Source of the DNA: JBDTSW01 sp963799815
Lineage (GTDB): Bacteria > Actinomycetota > Thermoleophilia > Solirubrobacterales > 70-9
NCBI GenBank assembly: GCA_963799815.1
Contig: CAWCYG010000006.1
Coordinates: forward strand, 310,001-374,000
Direction of reading: 5' to 3'
DNA length: 64,000 bases
This document shows positions 46,900 through 55,343 of the stretch, piece after piece. The translations under genes and the position numbers were made by a program. The notes beneath the pieces are model-generated. The model made no database searches and had not been told where the DNA came from. It saw only the letters and a list, made by a program, of their open reading frames with translations. The stretch's first letter is position 1, and each line of letters starts with the position of its first letter.

Positions 46900-48015
46900 G
46901 TGAGTGAACTGACTCCTCAGTCAGGACCGATCGCGGTCTACGGGGCGACCGGCTACACCGGCCGTCTCGTTGCACGCGAGCTCGCCCGGCGCGGCGCCGA
47001 CTTCATCCTCGCCGGGCGCAACGTGCACAAGCTCGAGATCGTCGCCGAGGACGTCGGCGGCGCCGAGACGCGGGCCGTCGAGCTCGATGACGCGAGCGGG
47101 CTGCGCGCTCTGTTCGAACCGTGCGCCGCCGTGATCTCCTGCGCCGGTCCGTTCGTGCTTTATGGCGAGCCGGTCTTGAGCGCGGCGGTGGAGAGCTCTA
47201 CGCACTACGTCGACACAACCGGGGAGCAGACGTACATGCGCGAGGTGTTCGAGGGCTATGGCGCCCGTGCCTCGAAGCAGGGCGTCACCGCCGTGACCGC
47301 AATGGGCTTCGACTACGCCCCGGGCGACATGATCGCCGCGCTCACGGCGGCGGACATGGGTCCGCTGGACGAGATCGTCCTCGCCTACTGCACGCGCGGC
47401 TTCGGCGCGTCGCGCGGCACCACGCGCACCGCGCTCGGCATGATGAGCGCCGAGGTGGTCGAATGGCGCGACGGCGAGCTGCAGGCCGCGCCCCGCTCCG
47501 TGGGCCAAGGGGTCTGGGAGTTCCCGGAGCCGGTCGGCGAGCAGCGAATGGTGCGCTATCCGTCGGGTGAGCACATCACCGTGCCCCGGCATGTCGAGAC
47601 GCGAAACGTGAGGGCGCTGCTGAGCGCGTCGACGGTGATGCCACATCCGCGCCTCGCGCCCGCCGCGCCCGTCCTGATGCCCGCGGCTCAGCTCATGACG
47701 CGGACGCCGATGCGCCGGCTGCTCGAGGCTGGGGTTTCTAGGCTGCCCGATGGGCCGGCCGAGGACGACCGCCGCGCCTCGCAATTCACGATTGTCTGCG
47801 AGGCCACCGGAATGGATGGTCGGCGGCGCGGGATCGTCCACGGTCGCGATCCCTACGGCTTCACGGCGCGCGCGACCGTGCACGCGGCGCTGCTTTGCGC
47901 CGATCCCGCGTACGACCGCAGCGGGTCGCTGGCGCCCGCGGAGGCGTTCGACTCGCAGGCGTTCATGCGGGCGATGTCGGCCGCCGGGCTCTCCTACGAG
48001 GTGACGCCCGCTTGA
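46900..48015 (+). CDS. Saccharopine dehydrogenase-like / trans-acting enoyl reductase family oxidoreductase
   Basis: A 371-residue NAD(P)-binding protein. The Rossmann motif is VYGATGYTGRLVARELARRG, followed by GRNVHKLE, VISCAGPFVLYGEPVLSAAVESSTHYVDTTGEQ and a C-terminal domain with a long loop. This is the family of mycobacterial Rv2953-like trans-acting enoyl reductases and saccharopine-dehydrogenase-like proteins, which reduce lipid or polyketide intermediates. The substrate here is unknown. The stop overlaps the next gene by 4 bp (TTGA). Confidence 0.82.
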   Translation: MSELTPQSGPIAVYGATGYTGRLVARELARRGADFILAGRNVHKLEIVAEDVGGAETRAVELDDASGLRALFEPCAAVISCAGPFVLYGEPVLSAAVESSTHYVDTTGEQTYMREVFEGYGARASKQGVTAVTAMGFDYAPGDMIAALTAADMGPLDEIVLAYCTRGFGASRGTTRTALGMMSAEVVEWRDGELQAAPRSVGQGVWEFPEPVGEQRMVRYPSGEHITVPRHVETRNVRALLSASTVMPHPRLAPAAPVLMPAAQLMTRTPMRRLLEAGVSRLPDGPAEDDRRASQFTIVCEATGMDGRRRGIVHGRDPYGFTARATVHAALLCADPAYDRSGSLAPAEAFDSQAFMRAMSAAGLSYEVTPA

Positions 48016-48650
48016 GCCCGACGACCTGCCCGCTCTGCGGGTCGCCGCTCTATGGCTGGTTGACGCTGCCAGATCCTGCTTCCCGCCCAACGGTGGGACG
48101 TCCGGTCGATGACGCGAGCGGCGGGCGTGTCGTGGAACGGTGCGAGAGTTGCGGCGCCGGAGTCGAGGTGGGCGCGGAGCCGATCGACCTCGCCCGCGAG
48201 GCCGAGCGGATCACGCAGCCTCTGGGGGGCGGTGGCACCGCAGTGATCGCCGCAAATCGCGCAAGCTGGCAGGCCTCGATCGGCGGGGAAGGCTGGGCTG
48301 CGATCGATGAGCGCCCCGGCCGGCTGCTCCTGACGCCGGAGTCGCTGCGCCTCCTGGCGGCCCGAACAGGGCATGAGATCGAGGGGCTGCGGTTCTCGCC
48401 GATGGGCCGAAACCAGGTGTGGATGTGGCAGACCCTGCTGAACGGGCTCACCTTCCATCCGAACTTCTGGCGGGAGGTGCGTGCGGGCAGGCTGCGCCCG
48501 GCGACGGCGCGCAGCCGCTTCGCCTTCTACGCCGATTGCGTCGCCGCAACCCTGGCGGCACCCCTTGTGGTCCTCGCGTCAGTCCCTCTCGAGCTGATCG
48601 CCGTGGTCGCCCGGCGAGGAGGCGAGTTGGTGCTGCCGCTTCGCGACTGA
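48012..48650 (+). CDS. Zinc-ribbon protein with C-terminal hydrophobic helix
   Basis: A 212-residue protein. The N terminus has a zinc ribbon (CPLCGSPLYGW ... CESCGAGVEVG). A middle domain includes RLLLTPESLRLLAARTG and MGRNQVWMWQTLLNGLTFHPNFWREVRAGRL, and near the end is one hydrophobic helix (AATLAAPLVVLASVPLELIAVVA). I do not recognise a characterised family. The TTG start overlaps the preceding dehydrogenase stop, so the two are coupled and may act in the same lipid-related pathway. Confidence 0.7.
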   Translation: MSPTTCPLCGSPLYGWLTLPDPASRPTVGRPVDDASGGRVVERCESCGAGVEVGAEPIDLAREAERITQPLGGGGTAVIAANRASWQASIGGEGWAAIDERPGRLLLTPESLRLLAARTGHEIEGLRFSPMGRNQVWMWQTLLNGLTFHPNFWREVRAGRLRPATARSRFAFYADCVAATLAAPLVVLASVPLELIAVVARRGGELVLPLRD

Positions 48651-48697
48651 CCGACTCGCGGCTGGCTCGCCAGCGCGGCTTCGGCACGCCTCCCCTC

Positions 48698-48703
48698 TAT
48701 CCT
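48698..48703 (+). promoter_or_regulatory. -10 hexamer TATCCT, leaderless layout
   Basis: Ends 7 nt before ATG 48711. Confidence 0.5.
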
Positions 48704-48710
48704 CACGGTC

Positions 48711-48983
48711 ATGGAAGGCAGCGAGGGCTTCAACCTCTTCGGCGACCCGGACGAGCTCCGTGCCCGTCTCGGCGAGATGGCCGAGCAGATGCAGGCCTCC
48801 CAGCAGGTCGCATGGGCCGACAACGCGATCAAGCTGGCCGTCGACCTGACGGTGGCGGCGATCGGAGCGATCGACCTCGAGGGGTCCACGGACCAGCAGG
48901 CGATGCAGGTCCGCGACGCGATCAGGGTCGTCTTCCCCGAGGCCGTGACCCTGGTGCGCGAGGCGCGCCAGGGCCTCTCCTGA
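48711..48983 (+). CDS. Small hypothetical helical protein (90 residues)
   Basis: An acidic, helical protein: FNLFGDPDELRARLGEMAEQ, AIKLAVDLTVAAIGAIDLEG, QVRDAIRVVFPEAVTLVREA. It has no known domain that I recognise. Its last 38 codons and the 54 bp downstream (48871-49037) are repeated almost exactly at 50083-50249. This means the locus has been partly duplicated around the gene at 49153. It has its own leaderless-type promoter. Confidence 0.65.
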   Translation: MEGSEGFNLFGDPDELRARLGEMAEQMQASQQVAWADNAIKLAVDLTVAAIGAIDLEGSTDQQAMQVRDAIRVVFPEAVTLVREARQGLS

Positions 48984-49037
48984 TCCTGATCTGCATCTGA
49001 TTTCAGACGGTATGCGCGCATCCCGCGCGACCACCCG
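48871..49037 (+). repeat. 167-bp direct duplication, copy 1
   Basis: Identical to 50083-50249 at 164 of 167 positions by eye. The differences are two G/A changes and one C/T. It covers the 3' end of the 48711 gene plus 54 bp of downstream DNA. Confidence 0.9.
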
Positions 49038-49152
49038 TGGGTCGCTTGAACCGGGATCTGCTCGGCGAGAGGCCGGCGACCTGAGCGAGCCCCCGCGCGA
49101 CCCGGCTTCACCCTGGTACTGAGTCTGGGTTACGATTCGGCGGACTCGAGGC

Positions 49153-49956
49153 ATGGACGCTTCGCCGGTGATCACGCGCAGACTGATGCCGATCGCGCTC
49201 GGCCTGGCGACGCTCGTGCTCGTCACGCTCCTCTCGGGGGGTCACTCCGCCGCGGCCCCATCCGCGGAGAGGGGGCTGTGCCCGCTCACGGAGGTCACGC
49301 TGCGGATCGCTCGCCCGAACGACACCACCGATCTCAGCACCTTCGCTGGCGCCCCGGTAACCGTCCGTAACAGCAAGGGCGGCATTGCCTTCGCCGGCGT
49401 CAACCCGACGGACGGGCGGGTGAACGTCGGTCTCTTGCGGAGCGGCGAGAGCTACAGCGCGGAAATCGGCACCGTGGTGCAGCCGGTGCCGTTCGACGCC
49501 GGCGGCGAGTTCGCCGAGATGCGGACCTTCACCGACGAGTTCAGGCTGCCGTGCGAGCAGGACGACGGGACCGCGAACACGCTAGATGTGGAGCTCGGCA
49601 AGGGCGCGGTGCAGGGCCTCATGGTAAAGAACTGCACCGCGCAGCCGATCCGGGATGCTGGGCGCATGGCCGACAAGACGGTGTCACTGCGACGTTCCGG
49701 GGACACGCTCGACGACACCAAGACGGACGAGGAGGGGTACTTCAGGTTCGGCAAGCGCGCCTCGGAGTTCGTCTACTCGCTGCGATTCCAAGTCGTGGGA
49801 GAGAACCAGACCGTCGGCGGGCTGCTTGCGGCGGCGCAGTTCACGTCGGTCGGGCTCGACGGGCTCGCGCAGTTTCTGATCGTCGCCAAGGACGGGTCGC
49901 TATGCGACATCGAGCCGGACGGGCCCGGCGCCGGCATCCTCACCGAGATCCCCTAG
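49153..49956 (+). CDS. Hypothetical exported protein
   Basis: A 267-residue protein with an N-terminal signal or anchor (hydrophobic core about residues 13-28, cleavage likely after SAAA, ~36). The mature part looks like beta-rich modules: VTVRNSKGGIAFAGVNPTDG and TVSLRRSGDTLDDTKTDEEGYFRF resemble carboxypeptidase-regulatory/Cna-B-type folds. It has four cysteines (CPLTEV, LPCEQD, KNCTAQ, SLCDIE), which could form two disulfides. No function can be assigned. It is flanked by the two copies of the 167-bp duplication. TACGAT lies 16 nt before the ATG. Confidence 0.7.
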   Translation: MDASPVITRRLMPIALGLATLVLVTLLSGGHSAAAPSAERGLCPLTEVTLRIARPNDTTDLSTFAGAPVTVRNSKGGIAFAGVNPTDGRVNVGLLRSGESYSAEIGTVVQPVPFDAGGEFAEMRTFTDEFRLPCEQDDGTANTLDVELGKGAVQGLMVKNCTAQPIRDAGRMADKTVSLRRSGDTLDDTKTDEEGYFRFGKRASEFVYSLRFQVVGENQTVGGLLAAAQFTSVGLDGLAQFLIVAKDGSLCDIEPDGPGAGILTEIP

Positions 49957-50082
49957 TCCTGCCAGATCCTCGTTTCCTCGGCGCTCTTGGTGCGCCTGCC
50001 TTTACGCTCGCGGCTCGTCGATGAGGGGCCGCTCGACCAGATCGCACCGACACGCGCCCGGTCTTCCGCCGCGTTGCCCGGG

Positions 50083-50195
50083 TCGACCTCGAGGGGTCCA
50101 CGGACCAGCAGGCGATGCAGGTCCGCGACGCGATCAGGGTCGTCTTCCCCGAGGCCGTAACCCTGGTGCGCGAGGCGCACCAGGGTCTCTCCTGA
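50083..50195 (+). pseudogene. 3' fragment of the 48711 gene (duplicated)
   Basis: It encodes the same last ~37 residues as the gene at 48711 (DLEGSTDQQAMQVRDAIRVV onward), with one changed residue (AHQGLS for ARQGLS), and the stop is kept. The N-terminal 53 codons and start are absent. The sequence before 50083 is unrelated, so this is a remnant, not a gene. Confidence 0.75.
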
Positions 50196-50249
50196 TCCTG
50201 ATCTGCATCTGATTTCAGACGGTATGCGCGCATCCCGCGCGACCACCCG
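50083..50249 (+). repeat. 167-bp direct duplication, copy 2
   Basis: Second copy, offset 1212 bp from the first. It ends 3 bp before the -10 hexamer of the gene at 50265. The surrounding 49957-50264 stretch has no intact gene. Confidence 0.9.
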
Positions 50250-50252
50250 GCA

Positions 50253-50258
50253 TAGCTT
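50253..50258 (+). promoter_or_regulatory. -10 hexamer TAGCTT, leaderless layout
   Basis: Ends 6 nt before ATG 50265, just outside the duplicated block. Confidence 0.45.
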
Positions 50259-50264
50259 CGCCGC

Positions 50265-50888
50265 ATGTGCGAGCGCGGAGCGGCCTCGGTCGAGCACGCC
50301 GGATTGGCGCTGCTGATCGCCGTGCTGGTCCTGGGAGCGACCGCATCGATCGCCTCAGGTCCGCTCGATGGCGGCCGCGACGTGGCCTCGGCGATCGCGC
50401 GCAAGATCCGCTGTGCGCCACGCCTGCCGGGGCCGTGTTGGCGCGACCCGCTCACCGAGGCATATGGCAGGCCGCTGGCGGGAGCCGTGCGCGCCCTCGC
50501 GCCGGCACCCGCACCGGGCGGGCCTGCAGGGCTGATGCCGGTCGACTTCCGCTACTGCCGCAGCGTCAGCTGCGCGCTGCCCGGCACGGGGCCGAGGCTC
50601 ACCGCATCGAACCGCCGCACGACTGCCTTCGTCTCGGTTGAGGATCACCGGAGAGCGGGAAGCGATGCGGTGATCACCTACTGGCACTACCGGCCAACGC
50701 TGGGCTGGGAAGCCGTCGAGCGGCGCGCCTCGGCCGCCGACGTTGCAACGCTGGCCTCAACCCCGCTGCTCGAAAGCCAAGATCCCAAACTGGTCCCCCT
50801 CGAGACCCTGGCGGGGCGCAACCACGTGCGCTTCACGGAGGCCGAGGAGCCACCATGGCGCTGGCGGGTGGAGAGCGTCTACCCGTAA
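50265..50888 (+). CDS. Pilin/TadE-like exported protein
   Basis: A 207-residue protein. The very short basic leader MCERG is followed by AASVEHAGLALLIAVLVLGAT, the form of a class III (type IV prepilin/TadE) signal: Gly at the cleavage site, Glu at position 5 of the mature part, then a hydrophobic helix. The remaining part is soluble with four Cys (RCAP, PCWR, YCRS, SCAL) and contains repeated Pro/Ala. It may be a pseudopilin of a Flp/Tad-type system, but no tad genes are visible here, so this is tentative. Confidence 0.65.
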   Translation: MCERGAASVEHAGLALLIAVLVLGATASIASGPLDGGRDVASAIARKIRCAPRLPGPCWRDPLTEAYGRPLAGAVRALAPAPAPGGPAGLMPVDFRYCRSVSCALPGTGPRLTASNRRTTAFVSVEDHRRAGSDAVITYWHYRPTLGWEAVERRASAADVATLASTPLLESQDPKLVPLETLAGRNHVRFTEAEEPPWRWRVESVYP

Positions 50889-50938
50889 CGTCGGCACCGC
50901 TCCCGGCGCCACGCCGCCGGGCATGAGAGGATCCACGC

Positions 50939-51208
50939 GTGGGTTGCCTCGTCGCGTTGTTCGCGCTCATCTCGCCCCGGCTGGCGCTGTTCTTCATCTG
51001 GATCTTCAGCGATCTGCTGAGCCGCGCGTTCGACAGCTGGGTTCTGCCGCTCCTGGGCTTCTTCCTGCTGCCGTGGACCACCCTCGCCTACGCGGCGATG
51101 TGGGACATCGGCGCCGGCGGTGAGGTCGCCGGCTTCGAGTGGTTCATCGTGATCCTGGCGTTCTTCCTCGACCTCGCCTCCTGGGCGCAGAGCCAGCGCT
51201 CGCGCTGA
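50939..51208 (+). CDS. Small hydrophobic membrane protein
   Basis: 89 residues with three hydrophobic helices (LVALFALISPRLALFFIWIF, LPLLGFFLLPWTTLAYAAMW, WFIVILAFFLDLASW). Similar small proteins of unknown function are common in actinobacteria. GTG start; it converges on the DUF2804-like gene with a 4-bp gap. No conserved catalytic residues are seen. Confidence 0.65.
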   Translation: MGCLVALFALISPRLALFFIWIFSDLLSRAFDSWVLPLLGFFLLPWTTLAYAAMWDIGAGGEVAGFEWFIVILAFFLDLASWAQSQRSR

Positions 51209-51212
51209 GCGA

Positions 51213-52160
51213 TCACCAGGTCGCGTCGTGGAACTCCATGACGCCAAGGCCGTGCTCGAGCTCCAGTCCCCCGGGCAGGGTGCCGGTGAAGGTTCCGAAC
51301 GGCTGGCGATAGGAGTACTTGACCAGCACGCGGCTCTCGTCCTTCGAACGCTCGAACTCCTTTGCCAAGGCCAGCCGCGAGCCGTCGTCGAAGTCGATCG
51401 CCTCGAGGCCGTCGAAGCTGACAGGCCCGGGCTCTGAGGGCTCTCCGTCGATCCAGATCGCTCGCTCGGAGCGCTTGGGCGGATCGTTGATGCCGGCGAC
51501 CAGGTTCCAGCCGACCGAGCGACCGTCGGTCGTACGCCCCACGCCTGAGGACCAGCTCCAGACAGTGTGGCGGGGGTGGTAGCCCGCCGACTCGTCCTCC
51601 ATGCCGCGACCCTCGGCGCGCCAGCGGCGCCCGCCGACGCGCACGTCGATCTGGATCGGCACATCCGCCCGCTTGCGAGTCCACACGTAGTTGCCCTCGT
51701 CGGTGGGACAGATGGACTCGGCCCACTTGCCGTGGCCGCAGCGCAGAAAGGCGCGCGCGGCCTCGTGTCCCTTACGGCTCGCCGACGAGTCGATCCGCAC
51801 CAGCGAGCCTTGATCGGGGGCGTAGTCGAGAATCCCTAGGTCGCCAAGCTCGGCGACGACCTCCTCACCGCCCAGGTGCTCGGTCCAAACGTCGCCGCGG
51901 GCGCCCGGGAGGAGCATCCGCGTCCGCTCCCACATCTCCCCGCTCTCACGATCACATACCACCCAGAAGCTCTGCACGAGCGGGCCGACGTGCACTCGTG
52001 CGGCGCAGACCAGGACCTCGTCGGCGAAGGCACCCACGTAGCGCCACCGCTTGCGCCAGCGGCCGTCGCGGCGCATCGGCACCTTCCCAGGTGGCGTCGG
52101 CAGGTCGGGACGATCGCCGTTCGGCCCCCGCCACGGAAGGTTCGCGATGGGATCAACCAT
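51213..52160 (-). CDS. DUF2804-like protein
   Basis: A 315-residue, Trp- and Arg-rich protein. The order WRYVGAFADEVLVCAARVHVG, ESAGYHPRHTVWSWSSGVG and DGRSVGWNLVAGINDP matches the DUF2804 family, beta-rich proteins of unknown function often near lipid genes. It follows the biotin carboxylase gene by 9 bp with a GGGAGG ribosome site, so it is cotranscribed with it and may act in fatty-acid metabolism. Confidence 0.7.
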   Translation of the reverse strand: MVDPIANLPWRGPNGDRPDLPTPPGKVPMRRDGRWRKRWRYVGAFADEVLVCAARVHVGPLVQSFWVVCDRESGEMWERTRMLLPGARGDVWTEHLGGEEVVAELGDLGILDYAPDQGSLVRIDSSASRKGHEAARAFLRCGHGKWAESICPTDEGNYVWTRKRADVPIQIDVRVGGRRWRAEGRGMEDESAGYHPRHTVWSWSSGVGRTTDGRSVGWNLVAGINDPPKRSERAIWIDGEPSEPGPVSFDGLEAIDFDDGSRLALAKEFERSKDESRVLVKYSYRQPFGTFTGTLPGGLELEHGLGVMEFHDATW

Positions 52161-52169
52161 GAGCGCGGC

Positions 52170-53939
52170 TCAACCTCCCGACGCCTCGATCGTTGCGATC
52201 GGGTCGCCCGCGTTCACCGAGCCACCCTCGCTGATGGCCAGATCGGTAACAGTGCCTGCGACGTGCGCGGCGATCTCGTTCTCCATCTTCATCGCCTCGA
52301 TCACGCAGATGAGCGCACCCTCCTCGACCTCGGCGCCCTGCTCCACCGCGACCTTGAGGATGGTGCCCTGGAGCGGCGAGGCAAGGGTGGGTCCGCTGGC
52401 GCCGCCGCCAGCGCCCCCCGAGCCGCGCTCCCGCCTTGGAGGCCGCAGCAGCCCGTCTTGTCCTCCGCCCGCCGGCGCAGCCGCACCGATCACCTTCACC
52501 GAGTGCAGGCGGCCGTCGACCTCCACCTTGTACTCGCGCTCGGCTTCCTCCTCGTCCTCGCCCTCGGATGGCGCCGGCGCCGCGTCCGGTGCCAGTGACT
52601 GAAGCCAATCCTTGTCCTCGATAAGGTCGCGGCACGTCTCGCCCTTGGCCCATTGCTCGGTGGCGAGGATCGCCCGATGGAACGGGATCAGCGTGGTGAG
52701 CGGCTCGATTCGGTACTCGCCAAGAGCCCGGAGCATCCTCGCAGTTGCCCGCTCGCGGTCCACATCCCAGGTGATCAGCTTGGCGACCATCGGGTCGTAC
52801 AGCGGGGTCACCTCCGAGCCCGCCTCGAGCCCCGAGTCCACACGCACGCCCGGACCGGCGGGCTCGATGTAGCTCTCGATCTTGCCCGGCGCCGGCGCGA
52901 AGGTCTTGTGCGCCGCCTCGGCGTTGATGCGGCACTCGATCGCGTGGCCACGCAGCTCGACCGCATCCTGCGAAACCGAGAGCTCCTCGCCGGCGGCAAT
53001 CCGCACCTGCTCGCGGACGATGTCGATGCCGGTAACCATCTCCGTGACGCAGTGCTCAACCTGAACGCGCGTGTTCATCTCCAAGAAGAAGTAGTCATCA
53101 CCGAGCTGCATGCCCTCGACCGTGCCCGCGCCGCGGTAGCCAACGGCCTCGGCTGCGTCGGTCGCGATCTTGCCGATGCGCTCGCGCATCTCGTCATCGA
53201 CGTGGGGCGCAGGCGCCTCCTCGATCAGCTTCTGGTGGCGCCGCTGGATCGAGCAGTCGCGCTCGCCAAGGTGGATCACGTTGCCGCGCGAGTCGGCGAG
53301 AACCTGGACCTCGACGTGGCGCGGATCCTCCAGGTAGCGCTCGAGGTAGACCGTCGAGTCGGAGAAGAACTTCTCGCCCTCGCGCGCGGCCCCCTCGAAA
53401 GCCTCCTCGAGACCCTCCTCGTCCTGGGCGACGCGAAAGCCCTTGCCGCCGCCTCCTCCAGCGGCCTTGCAGGCGACCGGGTAGCCGATCTCCTCCGCGG
53501 TCTTCCTCGCCGCGTCGAGGTCGGGCGAGGGATCGGTGGACCCGGGCACGATCGGCACTCCCGCGTCTCGCATCAGCTCGCGCGCTTTGGTCTTCGACCC
53601 CATGGCCTCGATCGCCGCCGCGGGCGGGCCGATGAAGACGATGTCCGCCTCGTCGCAGGCCGTGGCGAACGCCGCGTTCTCGGCGAGAAAGCCGTAGCCG
53701 GGGTGAATCGCCTCGGCGCCCGCCTCCTTCGCGACCTCGATCACGCGCTCGATGTTCAGGTAGCTCTCGGCCGGTGGAGGCGGCCCCAGCAGGAATGCCT
53801 CGTCCGCGATCCGCACGTGGGCGGTCGCTCGATCGGCATCCGAGTAGACGCCGATCGAGCGGATCCCCATCTCCTGGAGCGTCCGCATCACGCGGACAGC
53901 TATCTCGCCGCGGTTGGCGACCATGACCTTCTCGAACAT
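52170..53939 (-). CDS. Acetyl-/propionyl-CoA carboxylase alpha chain (biotin carboxylase + BCCP)
   Basis: A 589-residue fusion. The biotin carboxylase part starts MFEKVMVANRGEIAVRVMRT, with the ATP-grasp glycine loop KAAGGGGGKGFRVAQ, HVEVQVLAD, ERDCSIQRRHQKLIEEAP and FLEMNTRVQVEH. A Glu-rich linker follows, then the C-terminal biotinyl domain with EAMKMENEI, where the Lys is biotinylated. It carboxylates biotin for acyl-CoA carboxylation. No carboxyltransferase gene is present here, so its beta partner is encoded elsewhere. A TAGACT hexamer 8 nt before the ATG suggests a leaderless transcript. Confidence 0.93.
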   Translation of the reverse strand: MFEKVMVANRGEIAVRVMRTLQEMGIRSIGVYSDADRATAHVRIADEAFLLGPPPPAESYLNIERVIEVAKEAGAEAIHPGYGFLAENAAFATACDEADIVFIGPPAAAIEAMGSKTKARELMRDAGVPIVPGSTDPSPDLDAARKTAEEIGYPVACKAAGGGGGKGFRVAQDEEGLEEAFEGAAREGEKFFSDSTVYLERYLEDPRHVEVQVLADSRGNVIHLGERDCSIQRRHQKLIEEAPAPHVDDEMRERIGKIATDAAEAVGYRGAGTVEGMQLGDDYFFLEMNTRVQVEHCVTEMVTGIDIVREQVRIAAGEELSVSQDAVELRGHAIECRINAEAAHKTFAPAPGKIESYIEPAGPGVRVDSGLEAGSEVTPLYDPMVAKLITWDVDRERATARMLRALGEYRIEPLTTLIPFHRAILATEQWAKGETCRDLIEDKDWLQSLAPDAAPAPSEGEDEEEAEREYKVEVDGRLHSVKVIGAAAPAGGGQDGLLRPPRRERGSGGAGGGASGPTLASPLQGTILKVAVEQGAEVEEGALICVIEAMKMENEIAAHVAGTVTDLAISEGGSVNAGDPIATIEASGG

Positions 53940-53947
53940 GGCGCGCC

Positions 53948-53953
53948 AGTCTA
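53948..53953 (-). promoter_or_regulatory. -10 hexamer TAGACT, leaderless layout
   Basis: Minus strand; ends 8 nt before ATG 53939. Confidence 0.5.
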
Positions 53954-53987
53954 TTTGCGCCGGTCGCCGTTGCCCGCGGTCCCTGGG

Positions 53988-55292
53988 CTAGGCGGCGCGC
54001 AGGTGGGAAGCGCTTTCGCCGGTCCAGATCACCTGGTCGCGGTCGGGGCCCACGCCGACGAGGCGAATCGGCACACCGGCGCCCTCGGAGACGAAGCGGA
54101 GGTAGTCGCGGGCCGCCGCCGGCAGGTCGGCCTCGGTGCGGCAATCCCCGATATCCGCGTCGAAGCCGGGCAGCTCCTCGTACTCCGCGGTCGCGGTGTG
54201 GAGGATCGACTGATGCCAGGGGAAGTCCTCGAGCACGGCCCCCTCGGAGGAGCGGTAGCGGACGGCCACCTTGAGCGGGTGTGTGCCCGCGAGGACGTCG
54301 AGCTTCGTGATGGTGAGCGCGGTCATCCTGTTGAGGCGGGCCGCGTAACGCAGGGCCACCAGGTCGAGCCACCCGGTGCGGCGATCGCGTCCCGTCGTTG
54401 TGCCGCGCTCGCCCCCGCGCTCGCGCAGGTGCGCCCCGAGCTCGTCGTCGAGTTCGGTGGGGAAGGGCCCGGCGCCCACTCGCGTCGCGTACGCCTTCGC
54501 CACGCCCCAGACCTCGTCGATGTCGCCTGGCCCCACGCCCGCTCCCACGCAGGCCGCGCCCGCGACCGGGTTCGACGAGGTAACGAACGGATAGGTGCCG
54601 TGGTCGAGGTCGAGCATCGTCGCCTGCGCGCCCTCAAAGATCAGCTGCTGACCCGAGTCGAGCGCCTCCCAGCAAAGGCGGGCCGTGTCGGCGATGTGAG
54701 GCTCCAGGCGGTGCCCGAAGCGCAGGTACTCCTCGCTCATCGCGTGCAGATCGAGACGCGGGTCGCGGGCGTAGGGGCGGAGCATCTGCTGCTTGGGCTC
54801 GAGCGCGGCCGCAATCTTCTTGCGCAGGATCTTCGCGTCGAGCAGGTCCTGTACCCGGATGCCGAGACGGGCGGCCTTGTCGGCGTAGCAGGGGCCGATC
54901 CCGCGCTTGGTCGTCCCGATCTCGAGCTTGCCGAGCTTGGCCTCGCCCGCGGTGTCGAGCATCACGTGGTAGGGCATGATCAGGTGGGCGTTGGCTGAGA
55001 CGCGCAACCCGCTGGTATCGATGCCCCGGCGGCGGAGCGCGTCGAGCTCCTCGATCAACACCGCCGGATCGATCACCACGCCGTTACCGATCACGCAGGT
55101 GAGCTCGGGATAGAGGATCCCCGACGGGATCAGGTGGAACTTGAATGTGTCGCCGTCGCGGATGATCGTGTGGCCGGCGTTGTTGCCACCCTGAAAGCGG
55201 ACGACCATGTCGGCGTTCTCCGCGAGCAGGTCAACTACCTTCCCCTTCCCCTCGTCGCCCCACTGGGCGCCCACGATTACGGTCGATGGCAT
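53988..55292 (-). CDS. purA: Adenylosuccinate synthetase
   Basis: A 434-residue enzyme joining IMP and aspartate with GTP in AMP synthesis. The N-terminal GAQWGDEGKGKVVDLL (GTP loop, catalytic Asp and Lys), FQGGNNAGHTI, GPCYADKAARLGIRVQDLL, EGAQATMLDLDHGTYPFVTSSN and GRDRRTGWLDL are all intact. Full length for the family. CATAAT lies 10 nt before the ATG, implying a very short leader. Confidence 0.97.
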   Translation of the reverse strand: MPSTVIVGAQWGDEGKGKVVDLLAENADMVVRFQGGNNAGHTIIRDGDTFKFHLIPSGILYPELTCVIGNGVVIDPAVLIEELDALRRRGIDTSGLRVSANAHLIMPYHVMLDTAGEAKLGKLEIGTTKRGIGPCYADKAARLGIRVQDLLDAKILRKKIAAALEPKQQMLRPYARDPRLDLHAMSEEYLRFGHRLEPHIADTARLCWEALDSGQQLIFEGAQATMLDLDHGTYPFVTSSNPVAGAACVGAGVGPGDIDEVWGVAKAYATRVGAGPFPTELDDELGAHLRERGGERGTTTGRDRRTGWLDLVALRYAARLNRMTALTITKLDVLAGTHPLKVAVRYRSSEGAVLEDFPWHQSILHTATAEYEELPGFDADIGDCRTEADLPAAARDYLRFVSEGAGVPIRLVGVGPDRDQVIWTGESASHLRAA

Positions 55293-55302
55293 GGCGCGGG
55301 TG

Positions 55303-55308
55303 ATTATG
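55303..55308 (-). promoter_or_regulatory. -10-like CATAAT upstream of purA
   Basis: Minus strand; 10 nt before ATG 55292, in otherwise GC-rich DNA. Confidence 0.4.
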
Positions 55309-55343
55309 GAGGGATCGGCGGAGGACTTTGCCGCAGCGGCGGC

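Noticed and set aside
52653..54998. 781-codon open frame antisense to the biotin carboxylase and purA genes
   Set aside because: It crosses two clear genes and their intergenic promoter; it is explained by high third-position GC.
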